Of a DNA stretch of 64,000 nt, positions 1 to 9,121 are shown piece by piece. The notes beneath the pieces were generated by a model that was given only the letters and a program-made list of their open reading frames with translations, was not told the DNA's origin and ran no database searches. Each line of letters opens with the position of its first letter. Position 1 is the first letter of the stretch. Source of the stretch: Lysobacteraceae bacterium PS02340 (GTDB lineage Bacteria > Pseudomonadota > Gammaproteobacteria > Xanthomonadales > Xanthomonadaceae); NCBI GenBank assembly GCA_029959605.1, contig JASCOC010000008.1, positions 62,001 to 126,000 of the forward strand, given 5' to 3'. The position numbers and the translations under genes were made by a program.

Positions 1-1
1 C

Positions 2-3000
2 GAGCTCGAACGTCTGGCGCACGTCGCAGGCCAGTTCTCGCTGATGGAATACGGCTTTCTCTATGACCGTGCGCGGCATCTGCTGTCGATCGGTTACGAC
101 GTCGACAACCGCCGCCTCGATCAGGGCCACTACGATCTGCTCGCCTCCGAGGCCCGTCTGTGCAGCTTCGTCGCGGTCGCGCAGGGCCAGCTGCCGCAGG
201 ACACCTGGTTCGCACTGGGCCGCCTGCTGACCGAGGTCGACGGCGACGCGACGCTGCTGTCGTGGAGCGGCTCGATGTTCGAGTACCTGATGCCGCAGCT
301 GGTGATGCCCAGCTATCCGGACACGCTGCTCGACCAGACCGCGCGTCACGCGGTGCAGGCGCAGATCGCCTATGGCCGACAGCACGATGTGCCGTGGGGT
401 ATTTCGGAATCCGGCTACAACACCGTCGACACGCGCATGAACTACCAGTACCGCGCGTTCGGCGTGCCGGGGCTGGGGCTCAAGCGTGGACTCGGCGAGG
501 ATCTGGTGATCGCGCCCTACGCGACGATGATGGCGCTGATGGTCGCGCCGGAAGCGGCGACGCAGAACCTGCAGCGGCTCGATGCGGCCGGTTTCTCCGG
601 ACGTTTCGGCCTGTTCGAGGCGATCGATTTCACGCCCTCGCGCCTGCCGCGCGGACAGACGCACGCGGTGGTGCGCTCCTTCATGGCGCATCACCAGGGC
701 ATGGGGTTCCTCGCGCTCGATCACCTGCTGCGCGAGCAGCCGATGCAGAAGCGCTTCGTCGCCGATGCCGAGTTCCAGGCCACCTTGCTGCTGCTGCAGG
801 AACGCGTGCCGCGCACCGGCGTGTTCCGGCCGCACGAGGTCGAATCGGTCGGCGTGCGCACCAGCAGCGCCGGCGACGAGACCCAGTTGCGCGTGTTCCG
901 CACGCCCGACACCACGCGGCCCGCCGTGCAGATGCTGTCGAACGGGCGCATGCATGCGCTCCTCACCAGTGCCGGTGGCGGCTACCTGCGCCAGCACGAC
1001 ATGGCCGTGGTCCGCTGGCGCGAGGACGGCACGCGCGACCACTGGGGCAGCTTCTGCTATCTGCAGGATGTCGAGAACGGCGACGTGTGGTCGGCCGCGC
1101 ACCAGCCGACCTGCGTGCCGGTGGAGCATTACGAGGCGATCTTCTCCGATGCCAAGGCCGAGTTCCGCGGTCGCAGGCGCGGCATCGAGACGCATCTGGA
1201 AATCGCGATCTCGGCCGAGGACGACATCGAGCTGCGTCGCCTGCGCCTGAGCAACCGCTCGCGCCGCCCGCGCACGATCGAGATCACGACGTATGCCGAA
1301 GTCGTGCTGGCGCCGGCGATCGCCGACGAACTGCATCCTGCCTTCAGCAATCTCTTCGTGCAGACCGAAATCGTGCGCGACAAGCAGGCGCTGCTGTGCA
1401 CGCGGCGCCCGCGTGCACATGACGAAATCCCCCCGTGGATGTTCCATCTCGTCGCTGCGCACGATGCCGACATCGTCGACATTTCCTATGAAACCGACCG
1501 CGCGCGATTCATCGGCCGCGGGCTGACGCCGCGTGATCCGCTGGCGATGCGCCAGACGGGTCCGCTGTCGGATACCGCCGGCTCGGTGCTCGATCCGGTG
1601 GTCGCGATCCGTGTACGCGTGACGCTGGCGCCGGAACAGATCGCGATCCTCGATCTGGTCACCGGTGTGGGCGGCGATCGCGACGCGTGCGCGGCGTTGC
1701 TCGACAAGTACCGCGACCGGCGCCTCGCGGACCGCGTGTTCGATCTCGCGTGGACCCACAGCCAGGTCGTGCGCCGGCAGATCAACGCCACCCAGGGCGA
1801 CGCGCAGTTGTACGAACGCATTGCGGGTCTGCTGACGTTCGCGCATCCATTCCTGCGCGCCGACAGCGCCGTGCTGCTGCAGAACCGGCGCGGGCAGTCG
1901 GGTCTCTGGGGCCATTCGATCTCCGGTGATCTGCCGATCGTGCTGGTGCAGATCGCGGTTGCCGAGAACATCGAACTCGTCCGCCAGATGGTCCAGGCGC
2001 ATGCGTACTGGCGCCTCAAGGGTCTGCAGGTCGATCTGGTGATCTGGAACGAAGACCAGGTGGGTTACCGGCAGGAACTGCAGGAACAGATCCTCGGCCT
2101 CGTTTCGGCGGGGCCGGAAGGTAACGTGCTCGATCGGCCGGGCGGCATCTTCGTGCGGCCTGCGCAGCAGATCTCGCAGGAAGACCGCATCCTGATCCAG
2201 TCGGTGGCGCGGGTGATCGTCGGCGACCAGTACGGCACGCTGGCCGCGCAGGTCGCGCGTCATGTGACGCCGGCGCGCAGTACGCCGCTGCTGGTCACGA
2301 GCACGCCGCCCGTGGACGAGGGCGAGGGCGGTCCCGTCGCGCCGGTTGCCGGGTTCCATGGCCTGCCACCGTCCCGCGTCGCCGACGCGCACGACGAGGA
2401 CCCGTGGCCGTTCGAAGCGGTTGCCGACGCGGTGCTGTTCGACAACGGCCTCGGCGCATTCGCCGCCGACGGCCGCGAGTACGTGATCGTGCTCGACGAC
2501 GACGCGACCACGCCCGCGCCGTGGTCGAACGTCATGGCGAACGCCAAGCTCGGCAGCGTGGTCAGCGAGAGCGGGCCGGGCTACACCTGGTTCGAGAACG
2601 CGCACGAGTTCCGCCTGACGCCGTGGCACAACGATCCGGTGTCCGACACCGGCGGCGAGGCGTTCTACCTGCGCGACGAGGAGAGCGGTCATGTGTGGTC
2701 GCCGATGCCGCTGCCGATGCGCGGCCGCGGTGCGTATCGCACCCGTCACGGTTTCGGCTACAGCGTCTACGAGCATGTCGAGGACGGCATCGCCAGCGAG
2801 CTGTGGATCTACGTCGGCCTGCGCGATGCGGTGAAGTTCTCGGTGCTGAAGCTGCGCAACCTGTCCGGACGTGCGCGCCGCCTGTCGGCAACCGGCTACG
2901 TGGAGTGGGTGCTCGGCGACATCCGGGTGAAGTCCCAGATGCACGTGGTCACCGAGCAGGACGCCGCGACCGGCGTGCTGACCGCGCGCAATCCCTACAA

Positions 3001-4849
3001 CACCGAGTTCGGCGGACGCGTCGCGTTCTTCGATGTCGATGGCGACCGCCGCACGTTCACCGCCGACCGCGGCGAATTCCTCGGCCGCAACGGCAGCCTG
3101 CGTGATCCCGATGCGCTGCGTCGCGAGCGTCTGTCGGGCCGTCTCGGCGCAGGACTCGATCCGTGCACCGCGATCCAGGTGCTGGTGGATCTCGCACCGG
3201 AGCAGGCGACCGAAACCGTGTTCCGGCTCGGCATCGGCGACGACATGCACGCCGCGCTGCAACTGGCGGCTTCGCTGCGCGGTTCGATGCCGGCGCACGA
3301 TGCGCTCGACGGCGTGCGTCTGCACTGGCTGCAGACGCTCGGCGCGGTGCGGGTGGAGACACCCGAGCCGGCGACCGACCTGCTGGTCAACGGCTGGCTG
3401 CTGTACCAGACGCTGGCCTGCCGCTACGTCGCGCGCAGCGGGTACTACCAGTCCGGCGGTGCGTTCGGGTTCCGCGACCAGTTGCAGGACACGATGGCGA
3501 CCGTGCACGCGATGCCGGCGCTGACCCGCGCCCATCTGCTGCTCAGCGCCGAGCACCAGTTCCCGCAGGGCGACGTACTGCACTGGTGGCATCCGCCGGC
3601 CGATCGCGGCGTGCGCACGCGCTGCTCCGACGACTACCTGTGGCTGCCGCTCGCGGCCTGCCGCTATCTGGAAGTCACCGGCGACGCCAGCGTGCTCGAC
3701 GAGCGCGTCGGTTTCATCGAGGGCCGCCTGGTCAATGCCGACGAGGAGTCGTACTACGACCTGCCGGTGACGTCGGGCCGCGTGCAGTCGTTCTACGACC
3801 ACTGCGTGCTCGCGCTGGAGCGCGGCATGGCACTGGTCGGCGAACGCGGCCTGCCGCTGATCGGCACCGGCGACTGGAACGACGGCATGAACCGGGTGGG
3901 CGAGGGCGGCCGCGGCGAAAGCGTGTGGCTGGGCTTCTTCCTCTACGACGTGCTGCAGCGCTTCATTCCGGTGGCGACGGCGCGCGGCGATGCCACGTTC
4001 GCGGCGACGTGCGTCGCGGCGGCGGAGCGCCTGCAGGCCAATCTCGAAGCCGAGGCCTGGGACGGCGGCTGGTACCGGCGCGCCTGGTTCGACGACGGCA
4101 CGCCGATAGGCTCGCAGTCCAGCGACGAGTGCCGGATCGACTCGATCTCGCAGAGCTGGTCGGTGCTGTCGGGCGCTGCCGAGCCGGCACGCGCGCGTCA
4201 GGCGATGACCGCGCTCGACACGCATCTGGTCAAGCGCGAGGCGGGCCTGATCCAGCTGCTCGATCCGCCGTTCGACAAGACCGCGCACGATCCGGGCTAC
4301 ATCCGCGGCTACGTGCCCGGTGTGCGCGAGAACGGCGGCCAGTACACGCACGCAGCGGTGTGGACGGCGATGGCCTTCGCCGCGCTCGACGATCGCGAGC
4401 GCGCCTGGGAACTCGCGCGCATGATCAATCCGGTGCACCACGCCGAAGACGCGGCCGGCACGGCGGTCTACAAGGTCGAGCCTTACGTCATGGCAGCCGA
4501 TGTCTACGGTGTCGCGCCGCATGTCGGACGGGGCGGCTGGACCTGGTACACCGGTTCGGCCGGCTGGATGTATCGCCTGCTCAGCGAATCGCTGCTGGGT
4601 CTGCAGCGTCGCGGTGACACGTTGCGGATCGAGCCCTGCATCCCCGACGACTGGCCCGGCTACCGGATGCAGCTGCGCCACGGCGCGGCGGTGTATCGCA
4701 TCGAAGTCACGCGCACGGATGCGGAGTCGCCGAAGCTCACGCTCGACGGTCAGGCGCAGGCCGATCTGCAGATCGCGCTGCACACCGACGATGCGGTGCA
4801 CGAGGTCGTGCTGCACTGGCCGCGTCGACCCGCCGGCGGAGCGGACTGA
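2..4849 (+). CDS. ndvB: Cyclic beta-1,2-glucan synthase, C-terminal part (5' truncated by window)
   Basis: The reading frame is open from base 2, so the gene begins upstream; about 1615 residues are visible of a family that usually has about 2800. The enzyme makes osmoregulated periplasmic cyclic beta-1,2-glucan at the inner membrane; the missing N-terminal half should hold the GT84 domain and membrane segments. The visible part starts in a glycoamylase-like domain (SWSGSMFEYLMP and HHQGMGFLALD are typical), then repeats a GH94-type beta-sandwich (N-terminal domains near residues 270-550 and 800-1080), and ends in the GH94 (alpha/alpha)6 barrel with GTGDWNDGMN near residue 1290, whose Asp is the expected catalytic acid for phosphorolytic chain-length control. 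It ends one base into the next gene. Family assignment is firm; the symbol is inferred from family. Confidence 0.9.
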   Translation, partial: ELERLAHVAGQFSLMEYGFLYDRARHLLSIGYDVDNRRLDQGHYDLLASEARLCSFVAVAQGQLPQDTWFALGRLLTEVDGDATLLSWSGSMFEYLMPQLVMPSYPDTLLDQTARHAVQAQIAYGRQHDVPWGISESGYNTVDTRMNYQYRAFGVPGLGLKRGLGEDLVIAPYATMMALMVAPEAATQNLQRLDAAGFSGRFGLFEAIDFTPSRLPRGQTHAVVRSFMAHHQGMGFLALDHLLREQPMQKRFVADAEFQATLLLLQERVPRTGVFRPHEVESVGVRTSSAGDETQLRVFRTPDTTRPAVQMLSNGRMHALLTSAGGGYLRQHDMAVVRWREDGTRDHWGSFCYLQDVENGDVWSAAHQPTCVPVEHYEAIFSDAKAEFRGRRRGIETHLEIAISAEDDIELRRLRLSNRSRRPRTIEITTYAEVVLAPAIADELHPAFSNLFVQTEIVRDKQALLCTRRPRAHDEIPPWMFHLVAAHDADIVDISYETDRARFIGRGLTPRDPLAMRQTGPLSDTAGSVLDPVVAIRVRVTLAPEQIAILDLVTGVGGDRDACAALLDKYRDRRLADRVFDLAWTHSQVVRRQINATQGDAQLYERIAGLLTFAHPFLRADSAVLLQNRRGQSGLWGHSISGDLPIVLVQIAVAENIELVRQMVQAHAYWRLKGLQVDLVIWNEDQVGYRQELQEQILGLVSAGPEGNVLDRPGGIFVRPAQQISQEDRILIQSVARVIVGDQYGTLAAQVARHVTPARSTPLLVTSTPPVDEGEGGPVAPVAGFHGLPPSRVADAHDEDPWPFEAVADAVLFDNGLGAFAADGREYVIVLDDDATTPAPWSNVMANAKLGSVVSESGPGYTWFENAHEFRLTPWHNDPVSDTGGEAFYLRDEESGHVWSPMPLPMRGRGAYRTRHGFGYSVYEHVEDGIASELWIYVGLRDAVKFSVLKLRNLSGRARRLSATGYVEWVLGDIRVKSQMHVVTEQDAATGVLTARNPYNTEFGGRVAFFDVDGDRRTFTADRGEFLGRNGSLRDPDALRRERLSGRLGAGLDPCTAIQVLVDLAPEQATETVFRLGIGDDMHAALQLAASLRGSMPAHDALDGVRLHWLQTLGAVRVETPEPATDLLVNGWLLYQTLACRYVARSGYYQSGGAFGFRDQLQDTMATVHAMPALTRAHLLLSAEHQFPQGDVLHWWHPPADRGVRTRCSDDYLWLPLAACRYLEVTGDASVLDERVGFIEGRLVNADEESYYDLPVTSGRVQSFYDHCVLALERGMALVGERGLPLIGTGDWNDGMNRVGEGGRGESVWLGFFLYDVLQRFIPVATARGDATFAATCVAAAERLQANLEAEAWDGGWYRRAWFDDGTPIGSQSSDECRIDSISQSWSVLSGAAEPARARQAMTALDTHLVKREAGLIQLLDPPFDKTAHDPGYIRGYVPGVRENGGQYTHAAVWTAMAFAALDDRERAWELARMINPVHHAEDAAGTAVYKVEPYVMAADVYGVAPHVGRGGWTWYTGSAGWMYRLLSESLLGLQRRGDTLRIEPCIPDDWPGYRMQLRHGAAVYRIEVTRTDAESPKLTLDGQAQADLQIALHTDDAVHEVVLHWPRRPAGGAD

Positions 4850-5073
4850 TGGGACTGCGCATCGAACTCGAGAGCGCACTCGATGCCCTGGCCGGCATGA
4901 TCCCGGTCTGGCGCGAGAAGCTGCGCGAGCCGGACGTGTTCTGGAAGCAGTTCGACGCGCTGTCGGCGAAGATCCTCGTGCGGGCCCGCGACGACGGCGA
5001 ATGCGCAGCCGTGCAGGCGCGTCTGGAGGCGATGCTCGCCGACGCGGGCTGCGTGCGACCCGGCCGTCGTTGA
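4849..5073 (+). CDS. Small hypothetical protein coupled to the glucan synthase
   Basis: A 74-residue protein whose ATG shares one base with the stop codon of the glucan synthase (TGATG), indicating translational coupling. The sequence is predicted helical and amphipathic with many Leu, Ala, Glu and Arg, and has no signal peptide, Cys pair or membrane segment. I do not recognise a family. Third-codon-position GC matches the neighbours, and a strong terminator hairpin follows it directly, which supports a real last gene of the operon. A role connected with the synthase is inference from position only. Confidence 0.6.
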   Translation: MGLRIELESALDALAGMIPVWREKLREPDVFWKQFDALSAKILVRARDDGECAAVQARLEAMLADAGCVRPGRR

Positions 5074-5079
5074 ACGAGA

Positions 5080-5105
5080 AAGGGGCGGCCTCCAGACCGC
5101 CCCTT
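5080..5105. terminator. Bidirectional intrinsic terminator between convergent genes
   Basis: A 9-bp GC-rich stem (AAGGGGCGG pairing with CCGCCCCTT) with an 8-base loop lies between the small hypothetical gene and the convergent TonB receptor gene. Pyrimidine-rich sequence follows on both sides, so it can serve both transcripts. Confidence 0.7.
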
Positions 5106-5127
5106 CTTCAATCCCGGTGTCGCGCAC

Positions 5128-7875
5128 TCAGAACTTGTAGTTCACACCCACCAGATACGTGCGACCCCATTCGAGATTCTCGAGCGGCCGGTCGCGCGTG
5201 CCGGCGTAGGTGCGGTAGGCCTCGTTGGTCAGGTTGTTGGCCTGCAGCAGCAGGGTCAGGCCGTCGAACGACGAGCCCTCGCCGAAGCTGTAGCTGATCT
5301 GCGCATCGGTGATGTTCTCGCCGACCACGTAGCGCAGCGTGCGTGCACCGTCGAAGTTGCCGATCTCGCCGATGAAATCCGAACGCCGGCGCTGGCTCAC
5401 GCGTGCCTCGAACCCGTCGCGTTCGTAATACGCCGTCAGGTTGTAGACGCGCTTGGACAGACCCGGCAGGTCGATCGGTCCGCTGCCGACGCTGTTGGCG
5501 CTTTCGGGATCGAAGATCTGGATGCTGCTGTCGTTGAAGCTCGCGCTGGCGACGATGCCGAAACCGCGCAGCGATTCGGTCCATAGATCGAACGGCAGCG
5601 AGGCCGTCAGCTCCAGGCCGCGCAACGTGCCGCCTTCGCCGTTCTGCGGCGCGGTGAAGTTGCCGATGGTCTGCACCGGCGGCGAGTTCGGCGGCGGCAC
5701 GTAGCTGGCGACGAAATCGGAGAAGTCGTAGTCGTCGCGCGTCTGCGTGTAGATGTAGGTGCGCAGGTCCTTGTAGAAGAACGCCGCGGCCACGTAGGCG
5801 CGGTTGCCGAAGTACTTCTCCCACGACACGTCGAACGCGTAGGCGCGCCACGGATCGAGCAGCGGATTGCCGCCGCTGCCGCCGGGCCGGCCGGTCGCGG
5901 TGTCGACACCGAACTCCAGCGAGGAGCGCAGCTGGTCGACGCGCGGACGCGCCACCTGTTCCGCCAGACCCACGCGCAGCGTGTGCTCGTTCGGCAGCTG
6001 GAAGGCGAGGTTCATGCTCGGCAGCACGTCGGTGTAGGTCTTGCCCGCCTCGAAGGGGCGCACGTTGCTGCCGGCCGGCTGCGTCGAGTCGAAGTAGCGC
6101 GATGCCGACGACTGGTCGACGCGCTGGATCTGCACGCCGACGTTGCCGGTGACCGTGGTCGCGCCCCAGTCGGTGCTGAGGTTGGCGCGGGCGAAGGCGC
6201 TGGTGATCTTCTCGCTGACCGTCCACGCCTTGGGAATCAGGTAGTTCAGGTCTTCGGTCGGCTCGAACACCATGTAGCGCGCGACCGCGGCGGGCACGTT
6301 CCAGGCCGGGATATAGCCGACACCGGCGAAGCCCAGGTCGACCAGTCCGTACTGCAGATCGCTGGCGATGGCGGTATCGCCCTGCGGCCCGAGGAGGATA
6401 TTGCCCTCGGGTTGGCGCTTGGATTTCTCGCGGTCGGTATGGTTGAGGCCGAAGTCGAAATCGGCCAGCCAGGCGATCGATTCCGGCGCCGGCACCGTCA
6501 GGCCGATGCGCGCGGCCTTGAGTTCGTCCTCGACCTGCGGGGTCTTGCCGTATCCCGAACCGTAGATCGTGTTGGTCAGGAACAGCTGCTCGGGGTTCGA
6601 GTAGTCGAGGCCCGGCGCGAGCTGGGTGAAATCATCGCGGCGGATGTCGAGTTCGATCGTGTCGAAGGACGGATTCGGCAACCGCTGGGCGTTGTTCTCC
6701 AGGCTGATCTCCGAGCGCTTGGCCTTCGACCAGCTGATGTCGGTGAACAGGCGTGCGCGTTCGAAGTTGAACTCGTTGCTCCAGCCCACGGCCGAGATGC
6801 GGTCTTCGCGATGGTTGTACATGCCGCGCACCAGCGGATACACGCCGCTCAGCGTGCCGCCGGCGAAGCTGCCGTTCTCGCTGGTGCGCACGTTGCTGTA
6901 GACGCATGCCGGGTTGCACGGGAACGAGCCGTTGAACTGCGTGTTGACCTCGAACTGGTTCGCGGTGTCTTCCTGCTCGGCGCGCGAGTGGAACATGTCC
7001 AGCGTGCTGGTCCACGCGTTCGACGGCCGGAACTGCAGCGTCGCCATCACGCCGTCGCGCTTGGTGTAGCCGGTGCGGCGCAGGGCCTTCATGCCGTCGG
7101 TGGCCCAGGTGCCGGGGGCCAGGCCGGACCGCGCATCGGTCTTCCACGGTTCGTACAGACCGACTTGGTTCTCCTGGATCGGCGTATCGCTGTGCGAGTA
7201 GCCGATCGAGAAGCCGAAGCGACGGTCCGCGGACTGGCCGATCCAGCTGCCGCTGATGCGGTTGCCGAAGGGATCGGTCTTCGCCGCTTCGCCCAGCGAG
7301 TTGCGCTGGTAGCGGCCGTTGAGGGTGATGACCGACTCGTTGAAGTTCAGCGGCCGCACCGTCTGCATGTCCAGCGTGCCCGACAGGCCCTGGCCGAACA
7401 GGCCGGCGTCGGGCGTCTTGTACACGGTGACGCCGCTGACGAGTTCCGACGGGTACTGGTCGAACTCCACGCTGCGGTTGTCGCCGGTGCTGACCATCTC
7501 GCGGCCGTTGAGCAGCGTGGTCGCGAAGTCGGGCGACAGGCCGCGCACGCTGATCACCTGCGCGCGGCCGGCGACGCGCTGCGCCGACAGGCCGGGCAGG
7601 CGCGCGATCGATTCGGCGATGCTGACGTCGGGCAGCTTGCCGATGTCTTCGGCCGATACCGCTTCGACGATCGAGGTCGCATCGCGCTTGATCGAGATTG
7701 CACTCTCGATGCCGCGACGGATGCCGGTGACCTTGACCGCATCGAGTTCGGTGGCCTCGTCCGCGGCGGCGGTGTTCGAGGAATTCGTGGTGGTCTGTGC
7801 GTGCGCGCCAGCGGCGAGCATCAGCAGTGCCGACGACAGCGCGGCACTGAGCAGGTTGCGATCGAGCTTCGACAT
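5128..7875 (-). CDS. TonB-dependent receptor, maltodextrin/oligosaccharide type
   Basis: Outer-membrane receptor of 915 residues. The start at 7875 is chosen over an upstream in-frame ATG because a strong GGGAGGGGAG ribosome site precedes it and a signal peptide begins there (MSKLDRNLL..., cleavage near AHA-Q at about residue 26). The plug domain follows with the conserved stretch AEDIGKLPDVSIAESIARLP, typical of sugar receptors of the Caulobacter MalA type; a 22-strand barrel should fill the remainder, ending in the aromatic terminal VNYKF. Divided from two GH13 enzymes, an MFS sugar transporter and a LacI regulator by only one gene, and with a LacI-type operator upstream, it is most likely the maltodextrin receptor. 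The substrate is inferred from context. Confidence 0.9.
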   Translation of the reverse strand: MSKLDRNLLSAALSSALLMLAAGAHAQTTTNSSNTAAADEATELDAVKVTGIRRGIESAISIKRDATSIVEAVSAEDIGKLPDVSIAESIARLPGLSAQRVAGRAQVISVRGLSPDFATTLLNGREMVSTGDNRSVEFDQYPSELVSGVTVYKTPDAGLFGQGLSGTLDMQTVRPLNFNESVITLNGRYQRNSLGEAAKTDPFGNRISGSWIGQSADRRFGFSIGYSHSDTPIQENQVGLYEPWKTDARSGLAPGTWATDGMKALRRTGYTKRDGVMATLQFRPSNAWTSTLDMFHSRAEQEDTANQFEVNTQFNGSFPCNPACVYSNVRTSENGSFAGGTLSGVYPLVRGMYNHREDRISAVGWSNEFNFERARLFTDISWSKAKRSEISLENNAQRLPNPSFDTIELDIRRDDFTQLAPGLDYSNPEQLFLTNTIYGSGYGKTPQVEDELKAARIGLTVPAPESIAWLADFDFGLNHTDREKSKRQPEGNILLGPQGDTAIASDLQYGLVDLGFAGVGYIPAWNVPAAVARYMVFEPTEDLNYLIPKAWTVSEKITSAFARANLSTDWGATTVTGNVGVQIQRVDQSSASRYFDSTQPAGSNVRPFEAGKTYTDVLPSMNLAFQLPNEHTLRVGLAEQVARPRVDQLRSSLEFGVDTATGRPGGSGGNPLLDPWRAYAFDVSWEKYFGNRAYVAAAFFYKDLRTYIYTQTRDDYDFSDFVASYVPPPNSPPVQTIGNFTAPQNGEGGTLRGLELTASLPFDLWTESLRGFGIVASASFNDSSIQIFDPESANSVGSGPIDLPGLSKRVYNLTAYYERDGFEARVSQRRRSDFIGEIGNFDGARTLRYVVGENITDAQISYSFGEGSSFDGLTLLLQANNLTNEAYRTYAGTRDRPLENLEWGRTYLVGVNYKF

Positions 7876-8182
7876 CTCCCCTCCCAAGGGTGTCCAGCGG
7901 ACAGCAGTGTGTCTTCGTTTGTGCCGTCGACGACCGCCGTGGGGCAGGGCGTGGATCGGTTCGCGGCCATGGTAGTCGCGCGTTTGCCGGCCGGACGCGC
8001 GCTGCATACGTATTCATTGCCTCGCGCTTGCAGCGATGTCATCGCGGGTGGCGCGGCTCTGCGCCGCGTGGTGTTTCGGTGTCCATGGAAACCGTTTACG
8101 TCGTGCGCCGCAGCCGCGCGATTGAAGCGATCGCGCATCGCCGACGACCGGCCCATCGCAGCGCGTCGGCTAGCATCGCGGC
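7876..8182. other. Intergenic regulatory region upstream of TonB receptor
   Basis: About 307 bases divide the TonB receptor start from the DUF2236 gene. The half nearest the receptor holds its ribosome site and untranslated leader; the centre holds the palindromic operator at 8003-8016. I see no convincing small gene or RNA here. Promoter elements for the DUF2236 gene are not obvious. Confidence 0.5.
8003..8016. promoter_or_regulatory. Putative LacI-family operator (maltodextrin regulon), copy 1
   Basis: TGCATACGTATTCA, an imperfect palindrome centred on ATACGTAT, lies 127 bases upstream of the TonB receptor start. The exact reverse complement occurs at 10828-10841 in the divergent promoter of the glucosidase and transporter genes. 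The central CG and 14-bp size fit LacI-family operators. The adjacent LacI gene at 14209-15240 is the likely binder (inference). Confidence 0.75.
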
Positions 8183-9115
8183 ATGTCTTCGCCCCTGACC
8201 GCGCCACTCGCCGCCGCATTGCGCCGCTGGGTGCTGGGCGTGTTTCCGCGCGGACAGAGCGGCATCGATTACGACGCGCCGGCCGGCGACCCCGGCCTGT
8301 TCGGGCCGGACAGCGCGACCTGGCGCGTGCATGCGGATTTCCCGGGCATGCTCGCCGGCGGCCTGTGCGCGCTGATGCTGCAGGCCCTGCATCCGCAGGT
8401 GCTCGCGGGCGTCTGGGACCATTCGGACTTCCGCGATGATCTCGTCGGCCGGCTGCGTCGCACGACCGGCTTCGTCGCCGGCACCTCGTTCGCAGGCACC
8501 GAGCAGGTCCGGCGGCTGATCGCGCGGGTGCGCGCGATCCACATGCACGTGCGTGGGACCACCGCCGACGGCATGCCGTACTCGGCCGACGATCCCGCGC
8601 TGCTGTCGTGGGTGCATGCCAGCGAGGCCTACGCATTCCTGCAGGGATTCCGCATGTACGCCGGCGTCGACATGCCGGCGTGGGCGCAGGACCGCTACTA
8701 CGCCGAGGGGCATCGCGTGGCGGCTGCGTTGGGTGCTGTGGAGATTCCGGCGAGCCGCGCGGCGGTGGCGGCGTACTTCGACGCGGTGCGCCCGCAGCTG
8801 CGTTACGACGATCGCGCGCGCGAAGTGCTGCAGGTGCTGTCGCGCATCCGTCTGCCGGTGCCGGGTGCGGCGATCTCGCGCGGCCTGTTCCTCGGTGCGG
8901 GCGCGGCGCTGCTGCCGCCTTGGGCGGAGCGGATGCTGGGCATCACCACCTTGCAGCGTGCACGGCATCGCGCTTGCGCACGTGCCCTGCGTGGCCTGGC
9001 GCCGCTGTTCCACATCGCATTGCCGGATGGCGCGGGTGCGCGCGCCTGCAGGCGCGTGAGCGTGTCGCCATCGATCCTGCGCACGTGGCCGGACAGCGCG
9101 GCGCGCGACGGTTGA
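8183..9115 (+). CDS. Oxygenase MpaB family protein (DUF2236)
   Basis: A 310-residue protein of the DUF2236 family, related to fungal MpaB and to the latex-clearing rubber oxygenase Lcp, which bind heme b. Visible family features are HADFPGMLAGGLCALMLQ, then HPQVLAGVWDHSDF, the GFVAGTSF segment followed by IHMHVRG, and WVHASEAYAFLQGF. Helical, no clear signal peptide. The start is the ATG at 8183, the first in frame. The substrate of most bacterial members is unknown. It stands between two divergent sugar-utilisation genes but nothing in the sequence links it to sugar metabolism. Confidence 0.8.
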   Translation: MSSPLTAPLAAALRRWVLGVFPRGQSGIDYDAPAGDPGLFGPDSATWRVHADFPGMLAGGLCALMLQALHPQVLAGVWDHSDFRDDLVGRLRRTTGFVAGTSFAGTEQVRRLIARVRAIHMHVRGTTADGMPYSADDPALLSWVHASEAYAFLQGFRMYAGVDMPAWAQDRYYAEGHRVAAALGAVEIPASRAAVAAYFDAVRPQLRYDDRAREVLQVLSRIRLPVPGAAISRGLFLGAGAALLPPWAERMLGITTLQRARHRACARALRGLAPLFHIALPDGAGARACRRVSVSPSILRTWPDSAARDG

Positions 9116-9121
9116 TGTCCC

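Noticed and set aside
5983..8439. Open frame of about 818 codons on the plus strand
   Set aside because: It is antisense to the TonB receptor gene, rich in Arg/Ala/Gly as expected for a shadow frame in high-GC DNA, and has no family features.
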